NCBI GenBank assembly: GCA_021404685.1 | Contig: QWHC01000002.1 | Coordinates: forward strand, 186,001 to 250,000 | Origin: Chloroflexi bacterium CFX4 | GTDB lineage: Bacteria > Chloroflexota > Anaerolineae > Aggregatilineales > UBA2796 | DNA: 64,000 nucleotides | Direction: 5' to 3' | Part shown: positions 8,961 to 16,860 of the stretch, one piece after another | How the letters are laid out: every line of letters begins with the position of its first letter | Position numbering within the stretch: position 1 is the stretch's first letter | The notes under the pieces: model-generated | The model's input: only the letters and a program-made list of their open reading frames with translations | Databases searched by the model: none | What the model was told of the DNA's origin: nothing | Made by a program: the position numbers and the translations under genes

Positions 8961-10022
8961 CTATAGATGATCGTCCTTGCCTTGCGCCTTAAGCTGTTTT
9001 ACCACCTCACGCACGTCCTGAGCGCGCTCTTTATCGCAGACCAGCAGCACATCGCCCGTATCTACGATCACAAGGTTGCTCACGCCAATGGTCACCACAA
9101 GGCGATCACTGACGATGAGCGTGCTGCGCGTATCAATGCGGATATGCTCACCGCCGCGCACCGCGTTATCGTCCTCATCGCGTGAAAGTACCTCAAAGAG
9201 CGTTGACCACGTGCCAACATCGCTCCAGCCGATCTGCACCGGGATGACGGCGACGTTCTGGGCGCCTTCCATGATGGCGTAGTCCAGCGAAATCTTCTGA
9301 ATCTGCTCCCACACGGCAGGCAGTTCCGCAGGCTGCGCCACAGCGCGTTCGAGCAGCGCATACATGGCAGGCTGCTGGCGCGCAAACTCTTGCTTGGCAC
9401 GCGTCGCCGTCATGATAAACATACCAGCGTTCCAGCTATAGGTGCCTTTGCTCAGAAAAACGCCGGCGGTCGCTTCGTCGGGCTTTTCGGCAAAGCGCAC
9501 GCTGCGGTAGAGAGTGAAGCCGTGCGCTGTGCCAAGCTGTTCGCCGCGCTCAATATAGCCAAAGCCCGTGGCGGGATAGCTTGGCTGAATGCCTAAGGTC
9601 ACGATGTAGCCCTGCGCGGCATACTCCGCCGCGGCGCGCAGGGACTGCACAAATGCCTCCTCATTGGCAATGTGATGATCGGCGGAGAGGATGGCAATCA
9701 CAGCCTTTGGGTCGCGCTGTGCGATGTGAAAGACGCCTAAGCCGGCGGCGGGTCCGCTATCGCGCCCGAATGGTTCGATGATGAAGTTTTCAAGCGGCAC
9801 GTTGGGCGTGCTTTCGTGCAAAGCAGCTGCCATTTCTTCGCCCGTCACGACGAAAATCCGCTGGGGCGGGATCAGGTCGTGCAGGCGCTCCACCGTCACT
9901 TGGAACATGGTGCGTTCTTCGGTCAGCGGCAGCATTTGCTTAGGGCGATCTTGGCGGCTGAGGGGCCACAAGCGCGTGCCACCACCGCCTGCCATGATCA
10001 AAACATAAAAATTATCGGACAT
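8961..10022 (-). CDS. manC: Mannose-1-phosphate guanylyltransferase
   Basis: This 353-residue enzyme makes GDP-mannose from mannose-1-phosphate and GTP. It carries the nucleotidyltransferase signature MAGGGGTRLWPLSR near the N-terminus, followed by DRPKQMLPL, and the family motifs FIIEPFGRDSGPAAGLG and FAEKPDEATA. A left-handed helix follows, and the isomerase domain of bifunctional ManC/AlgA proteins is absent. The start has GGAG 6 bases upstream. It lies 14 bases after dprA and is probably co-transcribed with it. It should supply glycan or polysaccharide synthesis. Confidence 0.93.
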   Translation of the reverse strand: MSDNFYVLIMAGGGGTRLWPLSRQDRPKQMLPLTEERTMFQVTVERLHDLIPPQRIFVVTGEEMAAALHESTPNVPLENFIIEPFGRDSGPAAGLGVFHIAQRDPKAVIAILSADHHIANEEAFVQSLRAAAEYAAQGYIVTLGIQPSYPATGFGYIERGEQLGTAHGFTLYRSVRFAEKPDEATAGVFLSKGTYSWNAGMFIMTATRAKQEFARQQPAMYALLERAVAQPAELPAVWEQIQKISLDYAIMEGAQNVAVIPVQIGWSDVGTWSTLFEVLSRDEDDNAVRGGEHIRIDTRSTLIVSDRLVVTIGVSNLVIVDTGDVLLVCDKERAQDVREVVKQLKAQGKDDHL

Positions 10023-10036
10023 ACACTACTCCAGTT

Positions 10037-11182
10037 TTAGCTGCCTGCCAGCGCTAGGCTGTAACACTGCGCGCCCGTCTGGCAGACGATTCCTTTCACT
10101 TCTAACACAGTCAGCACTGCGCCAACATGGCTGGCAGCCAAGCCGCTGTGCCGCACAATTTCATCAATATGCAGTGCCTGCTCTATGCCCAAGCAGCGCA
10201 GCACGGCTGCCTCTTGTGCGTCCGCAGGCGTATATTGGACGGGACTCGGTCGCATCGCAGCGGGTGCGGTTGGCAGCGGCGCAGAGAGCGCCACCTGTTG
10301 CGCCAGCACCTCTAGAATATCGCTGGCGGTGGTGGTCAGCGTTGCGCCGTTGCGGATCAGGGCGTTGGTGCCATTGCTGGCGGGCGAGAGCGCGTTGCCC
10401 GGCACTGCGAACACCTCGCGCCCTTGCTCTAACGCGCAATCCACCGTGATCAGCGCGCCGCTTTTCTCGCCCGCCTCCACGATCAGCACACCGTGCGCCA
10501 TGCCGCTAATGAGGCGGTTGCGCTGCGGAAAGTTATGCCGATCTGCCTTTGTGCCGAGCGGAAATTCGCTGATGAGGCAGCCTTGCGCCACGATTTGCGC
10601 CGCAAGCGCGCCGTTATCAGAAGGGTAGAGGCGATCAACGCCGCACGGCAAAATAGCTATCGTGCGCCCGCCAACGCGCAAGGCGGACTGATGCGCCAAT
10701 GTGTCTATGCCGTGTGCTAAGCCGCTGATGATTATAACACCACGCGCCGCCAAAGGCTCTACAATATGAGTCGTCATGCGTTTGCCATACTCGGTGGCAT
10801 TGCGCGTGCCAACCACACCTAAAGCGTTCTGATCGGCTGCCTGCAAGCTGCCGCGCACGTAGAGCAGCGGCGGCGGATCGGCAATTTGGCGCAGCAGGGG
10901 CGGATAGTCAGGCGCGGTGATCGGCAACAATTGCACATGCAACTGGTCAAGCGCACGCAGATCAGCCTCCGCATTATAGGTTTGGCGGATGTGCAGCAGT
11001 GCCTCCACGCTTTGGCTTGGAATGCCCGCGCTGCGAAATACCTCACGCGGCGCACGCCAAGCTGCCTCAATGGCGCCGAAATGCGCCAGCAGCGCGCTGA
11101 TGTGCAGCCAACGGATGCCACGCACCTGATTAAAACCGAGCCAACTTTGCAGCGTTTCCGCAGGCAAATTCACCGCCTTCAT
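10037..11182 (-). CDS. dprA: DNA-processing protein DprA/Smf
   Basis: The 381-residue protein has the Rossmann-type DprA core: VVGTRNATEYG, ISGLAHGIDTLAHQSAL, FPQRNRLISGMAHGVLIVEAGEKSGALIT and a VPGN motif. It also has N-terminal helical SAM-like and C-terminal winged-helix DML1-type domains. DprA binds single-stranded DNA and loads RecA during natural transformation. No other competence gene is visible here. A good promoter precedes it (11204-11232). Confidence 0.95.
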   Translation of the reverse strand: MKAVNLPAETLQSWLGFNQVRGIRWLHISALLAHFGAIEAAWRAPREVFRSAGIPSQSVEALLHIRQTYNAEADLRALDQLHVQLLPITAPDYPPLLRQIADPPPLLYVRGSLQAADQNALGVVGTRNATEYGKRMTTHIVEPLAARGVIIISGLAHGIDTLAHQSALRVGGRTIAILPCGVDRLYPSDNGALAAQIVAQGCLISEFPLGTKADRHNFPQRNRLISGMAHGVLIVEAGEKSGALITVDCALEQGREVFAVPGNALSPASNGTNALIRNGATLTTTASDILEVLAQQVALSAPLPTAPAAMRPSPVQYTPADAQEAAVLRCLGIEQALHIDEIVRHSGLAASHVGAVLTVLEVKGIVCQTGAQCYSLALAGS

Positions 11183-11203
11183 CTTGGCATAGCTTGGCTA
11201 TTC

Positions 11204-11232
11204 AGCATAGCAAAGAGGGCATAGCACGTCAA
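11204..11232 (-). promoter_or_regulatory. Sigma-A-type promoter of dprA-manC
   Basis: Read on the minus strand there is TTGACG, a 17-base spacer and TATGCT, ending 22 bases before the dprA start. Its position between mutS and dprA argues that dprA-manC is transcribed separately from mutS. Confidence 0.65.
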
Positions 11233-11376
11233 GCATTGGCTGAAGAGCGTAGGGCAAACGCCTAAAAGGTGCTTGATCGCGGGATGCGGTGAAGATCACG
11301 GGGATGGGCTGCCAAAACTGCGGCGCGCCTATCCACACTTTGCGGCGTGAGTGGCAAGGCGGGAAAGTATGGACGG

Positions 11377-14022
11377 CTAGCCCTGTTTGCTCTCCCGCGC
11401 TATGCGCTGTAACTCGTAGAGTTTGGTCATTGCCTCCAACGGACTCATCTCCTCAACGCGCAGCGCCTTTAGCACTGCCACCAGCGGATGCGCTGCCTCT
11501 GGAAAGAGCGCCATCTGATCCTGTGGTGCGCGCCGCCGTGATCGGCTTGGCTCGCTCGGAATGTCCTTGAAGGAAAAATCAGCGCCGCTTGCCTCAAGGT
11601 CTTTCAGAATTTCACGCGCACGCGCCACCAACGCCTTAGGCATCCCTGCCAACTGCGCCACATGAATGCCATAGCTGCGGTCTGCGCCGCCGCGCACCAG
11701 CTTATGCAAGAACACGACGCGCTCGCCATCTTCCAGCACGCTGACGTTATAGTTCCGCACACGCGGCAGGATTTTCTCCAGTTCGGTCAGCTCGTGGTAG
11801 TGTGTGGCGAACAGCGTGCGGCAGTTCAGGCGCGGATGGTTGTGGATATATTCCAGCACGGCACGCGCAATTGCCAGCCCGTCGTAGGTGCTGGTGCCGC
11901 GCCCGATCTCATCCAGGATCAGCAGTGAACGCGGCGTGGCGCTTGCCAAGAGCATGGCAGTCTCGATCATCTCGACCATGAAGGTAGATTGTGCGGCGTG
12001 AATCTCATCTTGCGCGCCAATGCGCGTGAAGATGCGATCCACCAAGCCGATGTGCGCCTCTGCGGCTGGCACAAAGCTGCCGATCTGCGCCATCAGCGCG
12101 ATGAGCGCCACCTGCCGAATGGCGGTAGATTTGCCGCTCATGTTCGGTCCTGTCAGGATGTGCAAGCGCTCGTCCGCATCAAAATAGGTGTCGTTCGGTG
12201 TGAAGCGCTCACCTTGCAGCAGGCGCTCGACCACAGGATGGCGTCCATCACGGATGATCAAGCGCTCATCTTCGCTGAGCATCGGGCGCGTATACGCCTC
12301 GCGTGCGGCAGTTTCTGCCAGCGCAGCGAAGGTATCGGCGTGGGCAACGGCACGCGCCGTCCGCAACAGGCTATCGCCAAAGGCGCTGATCTGCGCGCAC
12401 ACATCGCGGAACAGGCGCTCCTCAATGCCTAGCATTTGCTCATCAGCGTTCAGCAGCAGCGTCTCATACGCTTTCAGTTCAGAGGTGATGTAGCGCTTGG
12501 CGTTGGCAAGCGTCGCCTTCTCAAGGTAATCGTTCGGCACTTTGGCAATCTGCCCGATGCTCACCTCGATGTAGTAGCCCATCACCTTGTTATAGCCAAC
12601 CTTGAGCGATTTGATGCCCGTCCGTTCGCGTTCGCCTTCCTCAAGGTGCTCCAGCCAAGCCCGTGCGCCGCTGACGCCCTGATGCACCTGATCGAGTTCG
12701 GCGCTATAGCCTGCCCGAATCACACCGACCTTATCGCGCAGCAGGGCGGGCGGATTATCGGCAATGGCAGCCGCGATCAGATCGCTCACCGCGCGGCACG
12801 GATCAAGCCGTTCGCGCACGCTGTGCAACGCAGGCAGATCATGGAGTGCGGCGCGCAAGGCTGGCACGCTCTCTAGGCTGTAGCGCAGCGCGATCAGGTC
12901 ACGTGGCAAGGCAGCGCCGCTCAGCACGCGGTTGGTCAGCCGTTCAAGGTCGGCAATAGGCTTGAGCGCGGCAAAGACCTCAGCACGGCGCACGCCGTCG
13001 GCATGAAGGGCGGCGACGGCGTCAAGACGTGCATTGAGGCGCGCCAAGTCCAGCAGGGGCTGCCCGATCCATTGGCGCAGCAGGCGGCTGCCCATCGGCG
13101 TAACGGTGCGGTCCAGCACGCCGAGCAGCGATCCCTGCACTTTGCCGCCGCGCATAGTTTCGGTCAGTTCAAGGTTGCGGCGTGTGTTGGCGTCCAGCAC
13201 CATATAGCCGACTGTGCTGTAGCTGCGAAGCGTTGTGAGCTGCGCCAAATCGCCGCCGTGCGTTTCGCGCAGGTAGGCAAGCAATGCGCCGGCGGCGCGC
13301 AGGGCAAGCGGCTTATCCGCCAAGCCGAAGCCTTCTAAGGCGCGCACCTCAAAATGGGCGCGCAGCGCGCTCTGTGCGGCGCCCAGCTCAAAGCGGTGAT
13401 CGGGCAAGGGCGTTTGGTGCGCGCCGTTGGGCAAGGTCATGCCGCGCTCTGCCCACGTTTGGGGCAGCAGCACTTCCCGCGGCTTCAAGCGCGCCAGTTC
13501 TTCCAGCACGGCAAGGGCAGTCTCGTTGTTTTCCGCGCCCAGTTCGGTGGCGGCAAATTCGCCGGTGGAAATATCGGCGTATGCCAAGCCACAGCGCGCC
13601 CAGCTTTCATCGGTCTGATTTTTGAGCGGGACAAGTGCCAACAGGTAGTTGTTCTGGCGCTGATCCAGCATGGATGGCTCGATTACGGTGCCGGGCGTGA
13701 TGACGCGAGTCACTTCACGGCGCACCAATTTCTTGCCGGGCGGCTCCACCTGATCAGCGATCACGACGTGGTAGCCCTTCTCGACCAAGCGCGCCACATA
13801 GCTCTCTACGGCGCGGTGCGGCACGCCTGCCATCGGCATCCGCTGCCCTTTGGTGGTTGGGCGCGCCGTCAGCACGATCTCCAGCTCACGCGCCACGATC
13901 TCGGCATCAGAATCGAACGCCTCGAAGAAATCGCCCAGCCGAAACAGCACGATTTTATCGGGATAGCGCGCCTTGATCTCAAGGTATTGTTGGCGCATGG
14001 GCGTTAGGTCATCAGCGCTCAT
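11377..14022 (-). CDS. mutS: DNA mismatch repair protein MutS
   Basis: This 881-residue protein binds DNA mismatches and uses ATP to start repair. The N-terminal mismatch-reading motif is GDFFEAF (the Phe-x-Glu of MutS). The ATPase has Walker A GPNMSGKST at about residues 625-633, Walker B LLILDEIGRGTST and the ATHYHEL motif. Length and domain order fit MutS1. No mutL is adjacent. The gene stands alone, with a 194-base gap before dprA (11183-11376) that holds only the dprA promoter. Confidence 0.97.
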   Translation of the reverse strand: MSADDLTPMRQQYLEIKARYPDKIVLFRLGDFFEAFDSDAEIVARELEIVLTARPTTKGQRMPMAGVPHRAVESYVARLVEKGYHVVIADQVEPPGKKLVRREVTRVITPGTVIEPSMLDQRQNNYLLALVPLKNQTDESWARCGLAYADISTGEFAATELGAENNETALAVLEELARLKPREVLLPQTWAERGMTLPNGAHQTPLPDHRFELGAAQSALRAHFEVRALEGFGLADKPLALRAAGALLAYLRETHGGDLAQLTTLRSYSTVGYMVLDANTRRNLELTETMRGGKVQGSLLGVLDRTVTPMGSRLLRQWIGQPLLDLARLNARLDAVAALHADGVRRAEVFAALKPIADLERLTNRVLSGAALPRDLIALRYSLESVPALRAALHDLPALHSVRERLDPCRAVSDLIAAAIADNPPALLRDKVGVIRAGYSAELDQVHQGVSGARAWLEHLEEGERERTGIKSLKVGYNKVMGYYIEVSIGQIAKVPNDYLEKATLANAKRYITSELKAYETLLLNADEQMLGIEERLFRDVCAQISAFGDSLLRTARAVAHADTFAALAETAAREAYTRPMLSEDERLIIRDGRHPVVERLLQGERFTPNDTYFDADERLHILTGPNMSGKSTAIRQVALIALMAQIGSFVPAAEAHIGLVDRIFTRIGAQDEIHAAQSTFMVEMIETAMLLASATPRSLLILDEIGRGTSTYDGLAIARAVLEYIHNHPRLNCRTLFATHYHELTELEKILPRVRNYNVSVLEDGERVVFLHKLVRGGADRSYGIHVAQLAGMPKALVARAREILKDLEASGADFSFKDIPSEPSRSRRRAPQDQMALFPEAAHPLVAVLKALRVEEMSPLEAMTKLYELQRIARESKQG

Positions 14023-14343
14023 GTGGCAGTCCTCATCCGAAGTGGGTTATGGGAGGGTTGGGTACAGGCGTTAAGTGTACCGTATGGGGACGTGGCGGGA
14101 AAGGGGCTAAAGGGTGTGTGGGGATAGCCTAGCAGTGCTGCAAGGAAAGCGGAGGATGGCGTAGGGCAGCCCTACAGATTAGCCCATACGCCTGATTTTT
14201 CTCCATGTCCATGCGGCTTGCCCTTGCCTTAGGCAGCAGAACGGTGTAAACTTCTGTGCGTTTCACTTGCCCAGCATGGCGTTGGGCAGCTTTCCGCCCT
14301 AAAGGTTAGGGCTACTCCGAGGGAAGGATCAAACGATTCAAAC
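14023..14343. other. Intergenic region between mutS and rpsF
   Basis: This 321-base gap separates divergent mutS and rpsF and must hold both promoters; I see no strong match to either. It contains a small hairpin GTAGGG/CCCTAC (14161-14175), a hairpin TGCCCA/TGGGCA (14268-14288) and the rpsF leader described separately. The segment at 14108-14127 shares a G-rich string with the gap before trpB. Confidence 0.5.
14291..14326 (+). promoter_or_regulatory. Candidate S6:S18-binding mRNA leader of rpsF
   Basis: An outer stem TTTCC/GGAAG (14291-14295 with 14322-14326) encloses a hairpin GCCCTA-AAGGT-TAGGGC (14296-14312). A one-sided bulge TACTCCGAGG (14313-14322), which contains CCG, follows. Known autoregulatory S6:S18 leaders are hairpins with a CCG-containing asymmetric bulge just before rpsF, so the layout fits. 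The outer stem includes the Shine-Dalgarno-like GGGAAGGA. The assignment is by shape and position only. Confidence 0.5.
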
Positions 14344-14631
14344 ATGCGTCACTATGAGTTGACCTACGTCGTCGCGTCTGACGTGGACGAAGAAGAATTC
14401 CGCAGCGTCCTCACGCAAGTGCAGCAGTGGGTAGAAGAACTAGAGGGAAAAATCACCGACACCTACCAATGGGGCAGGCGCAAACTTGCCTACCAGATCG
14501 GTGAATATACCGAAGGGCATTACGTCACCCAACAGCTTGAGATGCAGCCGCACACCACCAGCCCGCTAGAGCGCAATTTGCGCCTCTATGATCGTGTTAT
14601 TCGCCACTTGCTGGTGCGTGCCGACGAATAA
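14344..14631 (+). CDS. rpsF: 30S ribosomal protein S6
   Basis: The 95 residues match the S6 fold, starting MRHYELTYVV and containing the conserved YQWGRRKLAYQI and GHYVTQQLEM segments. S6 pairs with S18 on the 16S platform. It heads the common rpsF-ssb-rpsR operon. The best Shine-Dalgarno (AAGGA, 14324-14328) is 15 bases from the ATG, which is unusually far. It lies in the candidate regulatory hairpin. Confidence 0.97.
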   Translation: MRHYELTYVVASDVDEEEFRSVLTQVQQWVEELEGKITDTYQWGRRKLAYQIGEYTEGHYVTQQLEMQPHTTSPLERNLRLYDRVIRHLLVRADE

Positions 14632-14731
14632 ACGAAGAATTGCCTGCCCAAAGGCGTTGCCTGCGCTGCCTGCTGCACCAACATCTGAAGATGGGAAGCG
14701 AGTTTAGCAGTGGTCAAGAAAGAAGGATGGT

Positions 14732-15130
14732 ATGGCTCGCGGCTTGAACAAGGTTATGATTATCGGTAGCTTGGGGCGCGACCCAGAAATGCGCTACACG
14801 CCCAGCGGACGCCCTGTCACCAGCTTTAGTGTGGTCACCAGCCGCACATGGACGAACAGCGAAGGTGAGCGCCGCGAAGAACACGAATGGTTCAATGTGG
14901 TGGCGTGGGGAATGCTGGCGGAAATCTGCAAATCGCACCTTCGCAAAGATCAGCAGGTCTACATCGAGGGGCGCCTGCAAACACGCGGTTGGGAAGATGA
15001 AGAAGGCAAACGCCATTATCGCACCGAGTTGGTTGCCAACGAGATGATTGTATTGGGCGACCGACGCGGTGTGCCGATTGAATACGCGCAAGATGACTCT
15101 GAACAGGATGACGAGGACTACGCCTTTTAG
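14732..15130 (+). CDS. ssb: Single-stranded DNA-binding protein
   Basis: This 132-residue SSB has a single OB fold: [26 protein letters not shown], an EWFNVVAWG segment and [12 protein letters not shown]. An acidic tail ends in DDEDYAF, a recognisable variant of the DDD-I-F tip that recruits partner proteins. The position between rpsF and rpsR is the classic one. A second ssb lies at 31702. Confidence 0.96.
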   Translation: MARGLNKVMIIGSLGRDPEMRYTPSGRPVTSFSVVTSRTWTNSEGERREEHEWFNVVAWGMLAEICKSHLRKDQQVYIEGRLQTRGWEDEEGKRHYRTELVANEMIVLGDRRGVPIEYAQDDSEQDDEDYAF

Positions 15131-15162
15131 CGCGTAGCCATATAAAAACAGGAAAAACAACC

Positions 15163-15462
15163 ATGAGCGATCAGGATAACCACATCGTTGAGGAAATCGA
15201 AGAGTCGGGATCAGGTTCGCCTGAGCCTCGCGGGCGCGGCGGGATGCGCCGTCGTGTCTTTAACATGCGCCTTGAGCAGACCTCCGTCGAACTCTATAAG
15301 GATATTGACCTGCTGCGCCGTTTCCTCTCGGATCGCGGCAAGATTCGCCCACGCCGCCAGACCGGCTTGTGCGCCCGCGACCAGCGCCGCCTTGCCGTTG
15401 CGGTGAAGCGCGCTCGCCATTTGGCGCTGCTGCCCTTCGTCGGCGAAATCCCACGCGATTAA
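15163..15462 (+). CDS. rpsR: 30S ribosomal protein S18
   Basis: The 99-residue protein has the S18 core: [46 protein letters not shown]. It has an acidic and Gly/Arg-rich N-terminal extension of about 35 residues. The Cys of LCARDQRR is the only cysteine, so this is the zinc-free form. It follows ssb by 32 bases. Confidence 0.97.
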   Translation: MSDQDNHIVEEIEESGSGSPEPRGRGGMRRRVFNMRLEQTSVELYKDIDLLRRFLSDRGKIRPRRQTGLCARDQRRLAVAVKRARHLALLPFVGEIPRD

Positions 15463-15492
15463 CTGAGCCGCATACGGAAAGAGCTAAAGGGC

Positions 15493-16791
15493 ATGTCCAA
15501 AAGTAAGAGCAAAACGACAGCCATTCCCACGCCGCCGAAAAGCGGGCGTGTGCGCCCTTCACGCTCCGAGCGTGAACGGGCGATTGATCGGGCGGTCTTA
15601 ATTGTGTCCATTGTGTTGGGCGTCGTGATTGTTGGCATTTTGGGCGTTGCGCTGTTCATTGAGGGCGTCGTCGTCCCAACCCAGCCCGTTGCCAGCGCGG
15701 GCGGCGAAAGCGTGAGCGCCGGTGAGTTCCAGCAGCGCGTGCGCTATGAGCGCTGGCGCACCGGCTTGGAGCTGATCCCAGTCGCACAGAGCCAGTTCGC
15801 CCGTGAGTTCCTTACCAATGAGCAGTTCGGTCCCTACGCCGAAATGTACCGCGATCTGCAAATTCCCACCCAGATGGGACGCAAAGTGCTGGATCAGATG
15901 CTCGATACGCTCATCATTCAGCAGTATGCCCGTGAAAACGGCATCACGGTCAGCCCTGAGGACATAGAGAAACAGCGCTTTACCTTCTACGGCTACGACC
16001 CAACCTTCAGCACGCCAACACCAACCGCAGAGCCAACGCTGACCCTGACGCCGTTCGTCTCGCCAACACCGACCAACACGCCAACGCCAACCCTAGCGCC
16101 GACCATCACCGTGACGCCGTCTGCCACGCCGCTGCCAACGGGCATCCCAACCGCGACGCCAAACGCGACCGAACAGGCAAAAAACTTTGAAGAAAGCCAG
16201 CGCGATTTTGTGGCAGCCGCGCAGCGCGCCATCGGTGCCGATGAGGCACTGCTGACGCGCATCTTCACAGAAGCTGCGCTGCGCCAAAAGGTGATTGTGG
16301 CAGCCGTTGGCGAACCGCCTAAAGAGGAACTCCAGGTGAAGGCACGCCATATCCTCGTCAAGACGCAGGCAGAGGCAGAGGAAGTGCTGCGCGCTTTGCA
16401 AAATGGCGAGTCGTTCGCGGCGTTGGCGGCGGCGCTCAGCCAAGACCCAGGCAGCGGCGCGCAAGGCGGCGAATTGGGCTGGGCAGGGCGCGGGCTATAC
16501 GTGCCGCAGTTTGAGGAAGCGGTTTTCAACGCCAAGATTGGCGAGATCATCGGACCGATTGACACTTCCAGCAACGGACCGAACTTCGGCTTTCACATCA
16601 TTCAGGTGCAGGCACGTGAGATGCGCGCCCTAACGCCGCAAGAGGCAGAGCAGGTGCAGCTGCGCGCCTTCTCGCAATGGCTGACGGAGCAGCGTACCGC
16701 ACGCAACGCGCAGACCTTCTCGCTGTGGATTGACGTGCTGCCCACAACGCCAACCCTCACCGAGCTAGGCTTGCCAGAGCGCATTCAATAG
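15493..16791 (+). CDS. Membrane-anchored PpiC-type peptidyl-prolyl isomerase (SurA/PrsA-like)
   Basis: This 432-residue protein has a Lys/Arg-rich N-terminus, one membrane helix (about 36-60), a SurA_N-like chaperone region (about 70-170), a parvulin domain (about 278-385: KARHILVKTQAEAEEVL, LSQDPGSGAQGGELGWAGRG, GFHIIQVQ) and a short helical tail. A Thr/Pro-rich disordered segment (about 170-225) is inserted before the parvulin domain. It should help exported proteins fold outside the membrane. It is the last gene of the rpsF operon, 30 bases after rpsR, before a terminator. Confidence 0.92.
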   Translation: MSKSKSKTTAIPTPPKSGRVRPSRSERERAIDRAVLIVSIVLGVVIVGILGVALFIEGVVVPTQPVASAGGESVSAGEFQQRVRYERWRTGLELIPVAQSQFAREFLTNEQFGPYAEMYRDLQIPTQMGRKVLDQMLDTLIIQQYARENGITVSPEDIEKQRFTFYGYDPTFSTPTPTAEPTLTLTPFVSPTPTNTPTPTLAPTITVTPSATPLPTGIPTATPNATEQAKNFEESQRDFVAAAQRAIGADEALLTRIFTEAALRQKVIVAAVGEPPKEELQVKARHILVKTQAEAEEVLRALQNGESFAALAAALSQDPGSGAQGGELGWAGRGLYVPQFEEAVFNAKIGEIIGPIDTSSNGPNFGFHIIQVQAREMRALTPQEAEQVQLRAFSQWLTEQRTARNAQTFSLWIDVLPTTPTLTELGLPERIQ

Positions 16792-16817
16792 GCGCTTGCG
16801 CGCACCTCTCACTGGCG

Positions 16818-16848
16818 ACGAGGCGTATTCTACAGTACGCCTCGTTTT
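16818..16848 (+). terminator. Rho-independent terminator after ppiC
   Basis: ACGAGGCGTA (16818-16827) and TACGCCTCGT (16836-16845) form a 10-bp stem with an 8-base loop followed by TTT. It closes the rpsF operon and may also serve the convergent RNase J gene. Confidence 0.8.
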
Positions 16849-16860
16849 GTATACGCACCC

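Noticed and set aside
11289-11570. Short plus-strand frame starting with a CxxC-like motif before mutS
   Set aside because: More than half overlaps mutS in antisense; the CxxC start (GMGCQNCGAP) is not followed by a zinc-ribbon pattern, and no ribosome-binding site is seen.
14100-14200. Possible SRP or other small RNA
   Set aside because: A GGAAAGC-like string resembles the SRP hairpin, but the needed loops and flanking pairs are missing; only a small GTAGGG/CCCTAC hairpin is seen.
16003-16168. Tandem DNA repeat or CRISPR-like array in ppiC
   Set aside because: The ACGCCAACACC-like repetition only reflects codons for Thr and Pro in a linker; there are no spacers or constant repeats.
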